From an uncultured Lachnospiraceae bacterium (GTDB lineage: Bacteria > Bacillota > Clostridia > Lachnospirales > Lachnospiraceae), in NCBI GenBank assembly GCA_946626215.1, contig CAMOUD010000009.1, forward strand, positions 1 through 38,333: a DNA stretch of 38,333 nt, given 5' to 3'. Positions 9,037 to 18,496 of this stretch are shown piece by piece; position 1 is the first letter of the stretch; each line of letters opens with the position of its first letter. Below the pieces are notes generated by a model. That model made no database searches. It was not told where the DNA came from and saw nothing but the letters and a program-made list of their open reading frames with translations. A program made the translations under genes and the position numbers.

Positions 9037-11055
9037 TCAGCCCCGCAGGATAAAGAAGAGCAGGACGCCCAGGATCAGCAGGATGCCGATACAGGTCATC
9101 AGCAGGGCAAAGGAAAAATTCATCAGAAGGGGCTCCGCCGCCCTTTCCGTCCTGTGGGCCAGGGCCTGGAGGCGGTCCGTGCCGCCCCGGTAGGACCGGC
9201 GGACCGGGACCTCCCGGACCAGGGTCTTCCGGAGCAGGACCACCAGGGCGTCCACGCTGGAGCACAGGGCCCTGGCCAGGATGCTCCAGAGCAGGAAGAA
9301 GACCCGGGCGTCCGGGGCCAGGAGCATGTTTTCCCCGAAGAGAGCGGCCGCCGCGCCCATGACATCCGGCAGAAGGCCGGTCAGCAGGGGCCGGTATACG
9401 GAATCCTCCAGGTCAAAGCGCCTAAACCACCGGTCGACATAGCGGCCGTCCTTCATGAGGAAGCGGCGGACGATGACCAGATAGACCAGGCCTCCGATGG
9501 TCAGGGAGATCAGGCCCCCCCTGAGGCTCTCCCAGGCAAAGGCATGGAAGGGAAGCCTTTCCGCGTCCCCGGTCATGAAGGCGGACAGGGAGACCATGAC
9601 GGCAGGCTGGCCCAGGAGGACCATAAAGACAGAGGAGCCGCAGACCGCGGTCAGGGAGGCCCTGTCCATGCATGTCTTCTTCCGGTCCATGGCCCTCTGG
9701 CGCTTCCTGCTTCCGTTCTCCTCTACGAAGAGGCAGATGAAGAGCTTGAGCATGTAGGCGAAGGTAAAGCCGCCGGAGATCAGGAAGACCCATTCGATCC
9801 TGCCCAGCAGGACGGAGAGGCCGGGAAGGGCGTGGATGCCCTCCACAATGCCCTCATGGAGCATGGTCTTGCTGATGTAGCCGTTGAAAAGGGGGACGCC
9901 GCTGATGCCCAGGGCGCCCAGGCCGAAGGCGGCCATGAAGGCCTTCCGGCCCCGGCCGTAGCCCCGGATCCGGTTCAGGTCCAGGCTGTGGATGTTCATG
10001 ACCACCACGCCGGCGCACATGAAGAGAGTCAGCTTGATCAGGGAGTGGTTGACCATGTGGAGCATGGCCCCGGACAGGGCCATCTGCGCCCCTTCTGTCT
10101 CTCCCGCCGCGTTCAGCAGCACATACATGCCAACGCCCGTCAGGATGAAGCCGATCTGGGACATGGAGGAGCAGGCCAGGGTCCTCTTGAGGTTGATGGA
10201 AAAGAGGGCCATGAGGGCGCCCAGGGCCATGGTGATGACCCCCAGAAGAAGGACCAGGAGACCGAAGGCGGACTCTCCCGCCAGGGCCGTCAGGGCCGTC
10301 ATCAGGATCCCGTAGACGCCGACCTTGGTCAGGATGCCGGAAAGGAGGGCGGAGGCGGGGGAAGGCGCGATGGGGTGGGCCTTGGGCAGCCAGACGTGGA
10401 GGGGGAACATGCCCGCCTTGGCCCCGAAGCCGAAAAGGATGCAGGTCCCGGCCGCCAGGAGCAGAGTCCTGTCCGCGCCGGCCACCGCCGCTGCCAGCTC
10501 GTCGTAAAAGAGGGTCCCCGCCGTGAACTGCAGCATGACCAGGCCCATGAAGAGGACCAGGCCGCCGATGACGGCGATGAACAGGTAGGTATAGCCCGCC
10601 CGGATCGCCGAGGGGGTCTCCTCATGGATGACCCAGGTAAAGGAGGTGAAGGACAGGATCTCAAAGAAGATGAAGGTGGTCATGAGGTCCGCGGACAGCA
10701 TGACGCCCTCGGTGGCCCCCAGGGTCATGAGGACAAAGAGCCAGTAGCGGGCAAGGCCCTCCCTCTCCTCCAGGAAGTATTCCCGGGCAAAGAGGCTGGT
10801 CCCGGCCCACATGAGGGCCGTGATCAGGGCATAGGTCCGCCGGAATCCCCCGGTCTCAAAGTGGACGCCCGTATAGAAGATCCCGTTCAGGTCCAGCGGG
10901 GGCGCCCCCCGGAAAAAGAGGACCAGGGCCAGGACCAGCTCCAGGAAGGAGACGCCGATGACAAAGAGGTCCCTGGCCTTGTCATCGCGAAGGCCCAGGA
11001 CATAGGCGGCAGGCGCCAGCAGGAAGGGAATAAAGACGACAGCACTGATAAGCAT
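9037..11055 (-). CDS. Proton-conducting antiporter subunit, MrpD/NuoL-like with long C-terminal extension
   Basis: 672 aa polytopic; FFEILSFTSF (TM5 Glu), GFGAKAGMFPLHVWLPKAHPIAPSPASALLSGILTKVGVYG (TM7/TM8 Lys motifs). Confidence 0.92.
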   Translation of the reverse strand: MLISAVVFIPFLLAPAAYVLGLRDDKARDLFVIGVSFLELVLALVLFFRGAPPLDLNGIFYTGVHFETGGFRRTYALITALMWAGTSLFAREYFLEEREGLARYWLFVLMTLGATEGVMLSADLMTTFIFFEILSFTSFTWVIHEETPSAIRAGYTYLFIAVIGGLVLFMGLVMLQFTAGTLFYDELAAAVAGADRTLLLAAGTCILFGFGAKAGMFPLHVWLPKAHPIAPSPASALLSGILTKVGVYGILMTALTALAGESAFGLLVLLLGVITMALGALMALFSINLKRTLACSSMSQIGFILTGVGMYVLLNAAGETEGAQMALSGAMLHMVNHSLIKLTLFMCAGVVVMNIHSLDLNRIRGYGRGRKAFMAAFGLGALGISGVPLFNGYISKTMLHEGIVEGIHALPGLSVLLGRIEWVFLISGGFTFAYMLKLFICLFVEENGSRKRQRAMDRKKTCMDRASLTAVCGSSVFMVLLGQPAVMVSLSAFMTGDAERLPFHAFAWESLRGGLISLTIGGLVYLVIVRRFLMKDGRYVDRWFRRFDLEDSVYRPLLTGLLPDVMGAAAALFGENMLLAPDARVFFLLWSILARALCSSVDALVVLLRKTLVREVPVRRSYRGGTDRLQALAHRTERAAEPLLMNFSFALLMTCIGILLILGVLLFFILRG

Positions 11056-11074
11056 GACAGAAGCTTTCTCCTAA

Positions 11075-12535
11075 TCAGAGGCCCAGGGAAATCCTCTCCA
11101 GAAGTCCCAGGAGGGGAGAGGCCCAGAGGCCAAGGACGATGTTGACCGCGGAAAAGACCAGGATGGGGACCAGCATAAGGGGGTCCGCCTCCCGGACTGC
11201 CGAATCCGCGTACCGGTCCTTCCCCTCCGGAGGGAAGAAGGCCCGGACGGACACGTTGAAGGTATACATGGCGCAGAGGAAGGCCGACAGGATCAGGCAG
11301 ACGCAGCCGGCATAGGCCGGCCAGGTGCCGGCTTCCGCCCCGGCCTCCAGCAGCTTCCACTTGGAAATAAAGCCGCAGAAGCCCGGGATCCCGGTCAGGG
11401 ACAGGGCGCCCAGGGTAAAGCAGGCAAAGGTGACCGGCATCCGTCTTCCCACCCCGTCCAGCTCATAGAGGTAGGCGTTCCCTGTCCGGTGCATGAAGGC
11501 GCCGGCGCATAGGAAGAGGGTCATCTTGATAACGCCGTGGAAGATCATGTGGGCCATGCCCGCCGCCTGTCCGGCCGGCGTCATCAGGGAAAGGCCGAAG
11601 AGCATGTAGGAGAGGTTGCTGACCGTGGAATAGGCCAGTCTCCTCTTGAAATGCCGCTCCCGGACGGCCATGACGGCAGCGTAGACCAGGGAGAAGGAGG
11701 TCAGGAGGACGCAGAAGGTCTGGACCCAGGTCCCCTCCAGCATTCCGGTCCCGTAGGAATAGTAGATCATCCGCATGACGGCAAAGACGCCGGAATTGAC
11801 CACGGCCACCGCGTGGAGGAGGGCCGTGACGGGCGTCGGGGCCACCGAGGCCAGGGGAAGCCAGTTATGAAGGGGGAAAAGGGCCGCCTTGACCCCGAAG
11901 CCGAAAAAGCCCAGGACAAAGAAGAGCCGCATATAGAGCCGGCTGACCGTGTCGGGGAGACACCCTCCCAGGACAAAGTCCCCGCCCCCGTAGAGGGTGA
12001 CAAAGACCACGGCGATGAAGGCCAGGGAGGCCCCGCCTATGGTATAGGACACGTACCGGCCGGCGGCAAAGGAGGAGTCCCTGTCCCCGTAATGGGAGAC
12101 CAGGGGAATGGTGACCAGGGTCAGCATCTCATAGAAGACATACATGGTCAGGATATCCCCGGCAAAGGCCACGCCCAGGGTGATTCCGTAGGTCATCACA
12201 TAAAAGGAAAAGAAACTGGCGGGATGGTCGTCATGGGACATATAGGAGAAGGCGTAGACCATGACCAGGGGCCACATGAGGGAGACCATGCCCGCGAAGA
12301 CCATGGCCGGCCCGTCTGCCCGGAAGGAAATGGCAAAGCCCCTGGTGAAGGAATAGACCGTCACCGGGTCCCGGGACATGAAAAGGATGGCCGCCCAGAC
12401 GGCGATGGAGGTCAGGACCACCACCGTCTCCGAGAGCGTATACAGATGCCTGCGGTCCCCATGGGGAAGACTGAGCATGGCGCAGCCGCCCAGGATGGGG
12501 AGCAGGATGGGAACCAGTACAAAGATTGGATGCAA
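11075..12535 (-). CDS. Proton-conducting antiporter subunit, MrpD/NuoM-like
   Basis: 486 aa; FYEMLTLVTIPLV, GFGVKAALFPLHNWLPLASVAPTPVTALLHAVAVVNSGVF. Confidence 0.92.
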   Translation of the reverse strand: MHPIFVLVPILLPILGGCAMLSLPHGDRRHLYTLSETVVVLTSIAVWAAILFMSRDPVTVYSFTRGFAISFRADGPAMVFAGMVSLMWPLVMVYAFSYMSHDDHPASFFSFYVMTYGITLGVAFAGDILTMYVFYEMLTLVTIPLVSHYGDRDSSFAAGRYVSYTIGGASLAFIAVVFVTLYGGGDFVLGGCLPDTVSRLYMRLFFVLGFFGFGVKAALFPLHNWLPLASVAPTPVTALLHAVAVVNSGVFAVMRMIYYSYGTGMLEGTWVQTFCVLLTSFSLVYAAVMAVRERHFKRRLAYSTVSNLSYMLFGLSLMTPAGQAAGMAHMIFHGVIKMTLFLCAGAFMHRTGNAYLYELDGVGRRMPVTFACFTLGALSLTGIPGFCGFISKWKLLEAGAEAGTWPAYAGCVCLILSAFLCAMYTFNVSVRAFFPPEGKDRYADSAVREADPLMLVPILVFSAVNIVLGLWASPLLGLLERISLGL

Positions 12536-12551
12536 GGCTTACCTCCCCTTA

Positions 12552-13997
12552 TCAAAGACCGAGACTGACCAGGAAGCTCTGCCCGAAAAGGCCCACGGCC
12601 AGGGCGCAGACACAGAGGGCGATCATGGGGACCGTCATCAGGGGGCCGGGCTCCGTATTGCCGGGAGGCAGGACATCCCCGCCCTCGCCCGGGAAGAAGC
12701 CGTCCACCACGATGGGGAAGAGGTAGCCTGCCGTCAGCAGGGCCGAGACCAGAAGGACGGCCACGGGCAGGATGGACCAGACGCCCCCGTTGCCCTCGAT
12801 CAGGGCCATGGCGATGTTCCACTTGGAAAGGAAGCCTCCCATGGGAGGAATGCCCACCAGGGACAGGGCCGCGAACATGAGGCACCAGAGGGTGACAGGC
12901 ATCTTCCTGCCCACGCCCCGGAGCTTACGGACATCCTTGATGCCCAGGACATGGATGAAGGCGCCCGCGCACAGGAAAAGACAGCCCTTGGCCGCGAAGT
13001 GGGCCATGACCTGGAGAAGGCCTCCTCTGAGGCCTGCCGGCGTCAGGACGGACAGGGACAGGAGGCAGTAGGAGATCTGGGAAATGGTGGAATAGGCCAG
13101 CCGCTTCTTGAAGATCTTCTCCCGGAAGGCCATGGTGGACCCCATGAGGACGGTCAGCATGGCCAGGCAGCACCAGGCCGTCTGGACCCAGGTCCCCCGG
13201 ACAAAGTCGGCGCCCACCGTGTAGTAGACCAGGCGGATGACGGCGATGACGCCCGCCTTGGCGATGATGCCCGATAAGAGGGAGGAGGCGGGAGCCGGCG
13301 CGATGGGATGGGCGGCCGGGAGCCAGCCGTGCATGGGATACATGCCGGCCTTGGTCCCGAAGCCGATGACGGCCAGAAAGACGGTCAGGAGGATCACTCC
13401 CTCATGGCCCGCCGCGGCGGCCTGATCCAGAGAGCCGCCGGATACGAACATGGCGTCCCCGGAAGCATAGAAGCAGGCAAAAAAGGTCCCCAGAAGGCCC
13501 AGGAGAGCGCCCGCCACGGAATAAAAGAGATATTTCTGGGCGGCCGCCACCGCTTCCTTCGTCATTTCCACCAGGACCATGGGCATGGACATGAGGGTGG
13601 CCATTTCAAAGCAGAAGTAGACCGTGACCATGTTGGCGGCAAAACAGACCCCGATCAGGGCGGCCAGGGACAGGAAGAAGAAGGCGTAGAAAAGGACCGG
13701 CCTCTCTTCTGTCTCCATATAGACAAAGGCGTAGAAAAGGACGGCGGTAAAGAGGATCAGGACCGCGTAAAGAAAGACCCGGCCCAGGCCGTCCGCCATG
13801 AAGGCGATCCCCGCCTTGTCCGTGAACCGTACCAGGGTGACCAGCCTCCCGGACCGGGATGCCAGGAGGGCCAGAAGGTCCGAGAGGATCATGACGGCCC
13901 CGTAACGGATGTGCCTGCTCCTCTCCTCCCGGGCAGGGACCAGGGCAGCGGCCGTGCCGCAGACAGCCGGAAAAAGAATGGCGATTACATAAAGCAT
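12552..13997 (-). CDS. Proton-conducting antiporter subunit, MrpD-like
   Basis: 481 aa; FEMATLMSMPMVL, GFGTKAGMYPMHGWLPAAHPIAPAPASSLLSGIIAKAGVIAVIR. Confidence 0.92.
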   Translation of the reverse strand: MLYVIAILFPAVCGTAAALVPAREERSRHIRYGAVMILSDLLALLASRSGRLVTLVRFTDKAGIAFMADGLGRVFLYAVLILFTAVLFYAFVYMETEERPVLFYAFFFLSLAALIGVCFAANMVTVYFCFEMATLMSMPMVLVEMTKEAVAAAQKYLFYSVAGALLGLLGTFFACFYASGDAMFVSGGSLDQAAAAGHEGVILLTVFLAVIGFGTKAGMYPMHGWLPAAHPIAPAPASSLLSGIIAKAGVIAVIRLVYYTVGADFVRGTWVQTAWCCLAMLTVLMGSTMAFREKIFKKRLAYSTISQISYCLLSLSVLTPAGLRGGLLQVMAHFAAKGCLFLCAGAFIHVLGIKDVRKLRGVGRKMPVTLWCLMFAALSLVGIPPMGGFLSKWNIAMALIEGNGGVWSILPVAVLLVSALLTAGYLFPIVVDGFFPGEGGDVLPPGNTEPGPLMTVPMIALCVCALAVGLFGQSFLVSLGL

Positions 13998-14013
13998 TGT
14001 TGGATTCCTCCCG

Positions 14014-15513
14014 TTAACCGAATATCAGCAGCCCTCTCTGGATCAGGTCCGTGACCACCCAGGAAAAAAGGCCCAGGAAAAGATTGGCCCCTGTAAGGAC
14101 CAGGGCAGGTATGTTGTAGTCCAGACGATGCGGAGACCTTGTCCGGATCTCTCCTTCCCGGCCTCCCGCCGTATAGATCCGGATGACCGTCCGGATAAAG
14201 TACATGGCGTTGAGGAGGGAGGAGACGGCCAGGACCAGCATGACCGGGATGACCTTCTTCGGAGACCCCGCTTCCATGGCCGCTCCCGCGAAGAGGAGCT
14301 TGCTGGAAAAGCCCGCGAAGATGGGGATGCCCACCATGGACAGGGATCCTACGGTAAAGAAGAGGCCCGCGTTCCTGTCCCTGAGGCCGGACCCCTGGAG
14401 GCCCTTGAACAGAAGGGTGTCTCCGGACACCTCGGCCAGCCGGGGCGTGGTCAGAAAGAGCAGGGACTTGGTCACCGCGTGGGTCAGGATATGGAAGACG
14501 GCCGCGGTGTAGCCGGCCAGCCCCCCGATGCCGATGCCCATGTAGATGTAGCCGATCTGGGCCGCAGAGGAAAAGGCCACCATGCGGTTGATGTTTCCGG
14601 CCCGGAGGGCGGAAACGGACCCGAAGACCATGCCGCACAGGCCCAGTACAAAGAGGACCTTGGTAATGGGCAGGCGGGTCAGCATATCCAGGCCGATGAC
14701 CCGGTAATAGATCTTGATCAGGAGGAAGATATAGGCCTTGGAGACCAGGCTGGACAGGATGGAGGCAGAGGTCGGCGTGGCCCAGCCGTAGGTATCCGGC
14801 ATCCAGAAATGGAAGGGGAAAAGGCCGCTCTTGATGGCCAGGCCGATGGTCAGGATGCCCACCGCCAGGGAAATGACGGTCATGGAGGCCTGGTTGTCTC
14901 CCAGGATGCCGATGGCCTCCTGCATGCTGACCATAAGGAGATGGCCCGTCACGTCATAGAGCAGGACCACGCCCAGCAGAAAGAGGCCCGAGCCCAGGAG
15001 GTTCAGGATCATGTAGCGGACGGCCGCCAGAGTCGTCCGGCCGATCTCCCGGACGATCAGGATGCCGCAGCTGGTCAGGGTCAGGATCTCCAGAAAGACA
15101 TAGCCCGTAAAGATGTCATTGGTCCAGACCAGGGCCAGAAGGGCCGCGGTCAGGAGGTTGACCAGGGTGTAGTAGAGATTGATCTTGGTCTCGTCCAGGT
15201 CGTGGACCACGAACCGCCAGCCGGCCAGGACCGAGCACAGGAGGACCACCAGGAAACAGAGGGCCACCAGGCATTCCAGGATCCCGAAGCGGATCTCGTT
15301 GCCCCAGGGGGCCGGGAACTCGCCCATGGTATAGGTGATCGCCTCTCCGGCCTTCACGCACCGGGCCAGGACCAGGCAGTCCGCTCCGATCAGAAGTCCC
15401 TCAAAGGCCGCCGTATAGTACCTGGCCGCCTTTCCGGGCAGGATCATGCACAGGGGCCCCGAAAAGAGGCTGAGGACAATGGAAAAAAGGGGAAGACTGT
15501 ATATGAATTCCAT
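14014..15513 (-). CDS. Proton-conducting antiporter subunit, MrpD-like
   Basis: 499 aa; FLEILTLTSCGILIV, AIKSGLFPFHFWMPDTYGWATPTSASILSSLVSKAYIFLLIKIYYR. Confidence 0.92.
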   Translation of the reverse strand: MEFIYSLPLFSIVLSLFSGPLCMILPGKAARYYTAAFEGLLIGADCLVLARCVKAGEAITYTMGEFPAPWGNEIRFGILECLVALCFLVVLLCSVLAGWRFVVHDLDETKINLYYTLVNLLTAALLALVWTNDIFTGYVFLEILTLTSCGILIVREIGRTTLAAVRYMILNLLGSGLFLLGVVLLYDVTGHLLMVSMQEAIGILGDNQASMTVISLAVGILTIGLAIKSGLFPFHFWMPDTYGWATPTSASILSSLVSKAYIFLLIKIYYRVIGLDMLTRLPITKVLFVLGLCGMVFGSVSALRAGNINRMVAFSSAAQIGYIYMGIGIGGLAGYTAAVFHILTHAVTKSLLFLTTPRLAEVSGDTLLFKGLQGSGLRDRNAGLFFTVGSLSMVGIPIFAGFSSKLLFAGAAMEAGSPKKVIPVMLVLAVSSLLNAMYFIRTVIRIYTAGGREGEIRTRSPHRLDYNIPALVLTGANLFLGLFSWVVTDLIQRGLLIFG

Positions 15514-15893
15514 CAGCGGTCCTCCTCTGCGTGTCTGGACAGGATATAGATATCATCCAGGTTCAGTGTGTGATACCGCTTGAAGAGGCGGATCGTCAGG
15601 GACAGCATGACGGCCGTGACCGAGACCGAAACAACGATGCCGGTCAGGACCAGGCCTGCCGGGACCGGGTTGATATAGGCGGAGGTGTCCATGACCCCGT
15701 CCGTGATGATGGGGGGCTTTCTTCCTTCTATATAGCCCATGGAGGCCAGAAAGAGAAAGACGCCCGTATCCATGATATTCATGCCGATCAGCTTCTTGAT
15801 CAGGTTCCTGTGGAAGAGCAGCATGGTAAAGCCGATCCCGAACAGGATGATGGCAGCCGCTTCTTCATAATTAATCAGTAATGTTTCAATCAC
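15513..15893 (-). CDS. mrpC: MrpC/NuoK-like antiporter subunit
   Basis: 126 aa; IILFGIGFTMLLFHRNLIKKLIGMNIMDTGVFLFLASMGY...PAGLVLTGIVVSVSVTAVMLSLTIRLFKRY. Overlaps both neighbours. Confidence 0.88.
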   Translation of the reverse strand: MIETLLINYEEAAAIILFGIGFTMLLFHRNLIKKLIGMNIMDTGVFLFLASMGYIEGRKPPIITDGVMDTSAYINPVPAGLVLTGIVVSVSVTAVMLSLTIRLFKRYHTLNLDDIYILSRHAEEDR

Positions 15894-16860
15894 CGCCGAT
15901 ACTCCCTCTTCTGAACAGGCTGTAAAAGCCGAACATGGTGCAGGCCACCACCAGGCCCACCGCGATATCCAGGGGCAGGATCAGGCCGCCTGAAAAAATG
16001 GCGCCGGGCGTTCCCCTGGGAATGGGGTTTCCCAGGCCGTTGGCCCCGGTAAAAAAGACAAAGCCCTTGGCAAAGCTGTAGAACATCAGGGACACGAAGG
16101 TCGTATAGGCCGAGACCCGGGCCGTAAAGAACCGGTCCGTCCGCTCAAAGCCGAAGGCGGCCGCGAAGATGATCATGCCCGCCCCCATGACCGCGCCGCC
16201 GGAAAAGCCGCCGCCGGGCGAGTTCTGGCCGTTGACAAGGATATAGATCCCGTAAATGAAGATGATGGGAATGATCACGGTCCCGCTGTAGCGGATGATG
16301 TTGTCGCCGGCCAGGGAATAATAGCGGTCCGAAAGGACCGTATAGTAATCCTCATAGCCCGCGGCCATGTTCTTCTTATCGATCCTGAGGAGGATCATCA
16401 CGCAGATCAGGGCGGTAAAGAGGACATGGGACTCGCCCAGGGTATCGAACGCCCTGTAGTCCAGGATCATGCCGGAGACCACGTTGACGGCTCCCGTCTC
16501 CTCCAGTCCCTTTTCCACATACCGCTTCACCACCGCGTCGGCCATGACATTCTCCTCCCCGAACCGGGGCAGGTCGGACACGGCAAAGAGAAGGACGCCG
16601 ATCAGGAAGATGCAGCTGATGACGGCCACAGCGGTATAGGCAAGATAGAACCGGCGCCTGGTGGCATCCGCCGCCTCCTTTGACCGGGGCGAAGCATCCA
16701 GCCTTTCCTTGAACTCGGTATCCTTGAGCTTGAGGGCCTCCCGGGAAGGGTCCCGGACCTGGGTGGTATCGTCCAGGATCAGGTCCATGACCTCGATCTC
16801 GCCGTCCAGCCAGCGGGCAAACAGGCTTTTTCCGGGCTTTGTCTTCCTCTCCTTTTTCAC
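15886..16860 (-). CDS. mrpB: MrpB-like subunit with an N-terminal MbhE-like module
   Basis: PRFGEENVMADAVVKRYVEKGLEETGAVNVVSGMILDYRAFDTLGESHVLFTA (MbhE-like) followed by IIPIIFIYGIYILVNGQNSPGGGFSGGAVMGAGMIIFAAAFG (MnhB). The GTG start at 16860 overlaps the upstream stop (GTGA). Confidence 0.85.
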   Translation of the reverse strand: MKKERKTKPGKSLFARWLDGEIEVMDLILDDTTQVRDPSREALKLKDTEFKERLDASPRSKEAADATRRRFYLAYTAVAVISCIFLIGVLLFAVSDLPRFGEENVMADAVVKRYVEKGLEETGAVNVVSGMILDYRAFDTLGESHVLFTALICVMILLRIDKKNMAAGYEDYYTVLSDRYYSLAGDNIIRYSGTVIIPIIFIYGIYILVNGQNSPGGGFSGGAVMGAGMIIFAAAFGFERTDRFFTARVSAYTTFVSLMFYSFAKGFVFFTGANGLGNPIPRGTPGAIFSGGLILPLDIAVGLVVACTMFGFYSLFRRGSIGGD

Positions 16861-17126
16861 AGGCCGCCTCCTTTCCGGGAATCCTCCTCCGAAGCGATCT
16901 TGCGGAGGGTCACCAGAAAGAGGATGCTGCTGACGCCGGCGCCGACGGCCGCTTCGGTGATGGCCAGGTCCGGCGACTCCAGCAGGATCCAGACCAGGCA
17001 CATGATGGAGGAATAGGTCATGAAAATGATGACCGACTGGAGCAGGGACCTGGTCAGGTTGACGGCCACCGCGCAGACGATCAGAAGGACCAGCAGTATG
17101 ATCTTGAACAGTTCAATCAGCGTCAT
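16857..17126 (-). CDS. MbhD/DUF4040-like subunit
   Basis: 89 aa; MTLIELFKIILLVLLIVCAVAVNLTRSLLQSVIIFMTYSSIMCLVWILLESPDLAITEAAVGAGVSSILFLVTL. Confidence 0.85.
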   Translation of the reverse strand: MTLIELFKIILLVLLIVCAVAVNLTRSLLQSVIIFMTYSSIMCLVWILLESPDLAITEAAVGAGVSSILFLVTLRKIASEEDSRKGGGL

Positions 17127-17448
17127 GGATATCTTCCCTTCTCATATGTTTTTCAGGTTCCCTGTTGGTGAAGAGCTCGATCTGGCCCAGGAAATGGCTG
17201 GATGTGGGGGATGTGAACCACAGGAAGGCAATGACCAGGACCAGCTTGAGGCTGTCGATGGAAAGCTCCCCCCCGATGATCAGGGAGACGGCCACGCAGA
17301 GGATCCCCAGGGTATCTCCGATCCCGGCTGCATGCATCCGGTTCATGACAAAGCCGAACCGCCAGACCCCCAGGACCGAGCAGGCAAAGGCAAAGAGGCC
17401 CGTGATCATAAAGACCGCAGAAGCAATAAAACGGATCCAGGCAAGCAT
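17113..17448 (-). CDS. mrpG: MrpG-like antiporter subunit
   Basis: 111 aa; MnhG pattern FGFVMNRMHAAGIGDTLGILCVAVSLII. Confidence 0.88.
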   Translation of the reverse strand: MLAWIRFIASAVFMITGLFAFACSVLGVWRFGFVMNRMHAAGIGDTLGILCVAVSLIIGGELSIDSLKLVLVIAFLWFTSPTSSHFLGQIELFTNREPEKHMRREDIHDAD

Positions 17449-17828
17449 CAGGCATCCTCTCCTTTCTCCGGGGCAGGCACCCGGCGGAAGGTCATCTCTG
17501 CCTCCTTCCGGCGCTTTTTCCTCTTCCTCCGGCCCATGACCTTATCCTCGGAGGCGTCCGCCGGTATATAGACGGAGGCCATGATCAGGACCGAAACAAA
17601 GCTGATCAGGGCATAGATCAGGGCCACGTCCGCCAGATATCCCTCTCCCAGAAGGCGGGAGAGGACCAGGATGGATCCGATGACCATGGTCCCGATCATA
17701 TTGACGGACAGGATCCGGTCCGTGGCCTCCGGCCCCAGGATGGACCGGACCAGCATACAGCCGATCAGAAGGGCAAAGACCGCCAGGGCCCCTGTATACA
17801 ACATGTGATACGCAGCATCTACTGTCAT
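17448..17828 (-). CDS. mrpF: MrpF-like antiporter subunit
   Basis: 126 aa; LVRSILGPEATDRILSVNMIGTMVIGSILVLSRLLGEGYLADVALIYALISFVSVLI. Confidence 0.88.
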   Translation of the reverse strand: MTVDAAYHMLYTGALAVFALLIGCMLVRSILGPEATDRILSVNMIGTMVIGSILVLSRLLGEGYLADVALIYALISFVSVLIMASVYIPADASEDKVMGRRKRKKRRKEAEMTFRRVPAPEKGEDA

Positions 17829-17858
17829 GGATATACCTCCAGAAGGCGCCCGGGCGCC

Positions 17859-18314
17859 TTACACGAACTGTCTCAGGATCCGGACAAAGGAAGAGTCCGC
17901 CAGGTCTCCGGCAAAGGAGGGGACCAGGCAGTGGACCACGAACCGGTCTCCCTCCTGGAAGACCGTATAGGTGCCCGGGGTCAGGGTGATGGAATTGGCC
18001 AGGACCGCGTTCTTCATGGCCCCCTCCAGGCCGGAATGGAATTCCACCAGGACGGGGTCGGGCTTAAAGCCCGGAGCGACGCAGGCCAGCATGACCAGGC
18101 CCGCCGCCCTGACGATCTCCAGGACCAGGTTCAGGACATAGAAGGCGATCAGGGGAAGGTTCTTCCAGATCCGGATGTCTCTCTCCGGACTGTATCCCAC
18201 CAGCTTATATAATAGAAAGGCGCCGGCCGCCGTGACCGGCAGGCCGAGCAGAAGGATTTCAAGGGTGATCCTCCCGTTGAAGACGATCCAGATCAGATAA
18301 ATCAGAACAGGCAT
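17859..18314 (-). CDS. mrpE: MrpE-like antiporter subunit
   Basis: 151 aa; MnhE-like FYVLNLVLEIVRAAGLVMLACVAPGFKPDPVLVEFHSGLEGAMKNAVLANSITLTPGTYTV. Confidence 0.9.
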   Translation of the reverse strand: MPVLIYLIWIVFNGRITLEILLLGLPVTAAGAFLLYKLVGYSPERDIRIWKNLPLIAFYVLNLVLEIVRAAGLVMLACVAPGFKPDPVLVEFHSGLEGAMKNAVLANSITLTPGTYTVFQEGDRFVVHCLVPSFAGDLADSSFVRILRQFV

Positions 18315-18351
18315 GGGCTGTCTCCTTCCCGCAAAAAACTAATCAGGCAAA

Positions 18352-18380
18352 AGTCTAGCACCCTTAGGAACCGATTTCAA
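18352..18380 (-). promoter_or_regulatory. Candidate sigma-70-type promoter of the Mrp operon
   Basis: Minus strand TTGAAA (18380-18375), 17-nt spacer, TAGACT (18357-18352), upstream of the MrpE start at 18314. Confidence 0.5.
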
Positions 18381-18436
18381 CATCCAGCTTGGGGTCATGA
18401 TATGTGATTTCGACAACAAACAAACGCATCACAATT

Positions 18437-18474
18437 AAAAACAGCCCGGGCCGGCAAAAAACCGGTCCGGGCTG
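18437..18474 (-). terminator. Intrinsic terminator after nhaC
   Basis: CAGCCCGGGCCGG-CAAAAAA-CCGGTCCGGGCTG stem (18442-18474) followed on the minus strand by TTTTT, just downstream of the stop at 18497. Confidence 0.85.
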
Positions 18475-18496
18475 AACGCCGAAGGCAGTGATTCGA

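Noticed and set aside
8950-11145. 731-aa + strand ORF rich in Gln/Gly/Asp/Glu
   Set aside because: Antisense shadow of the 672-aa antiporter subunit; no recognisable domain.
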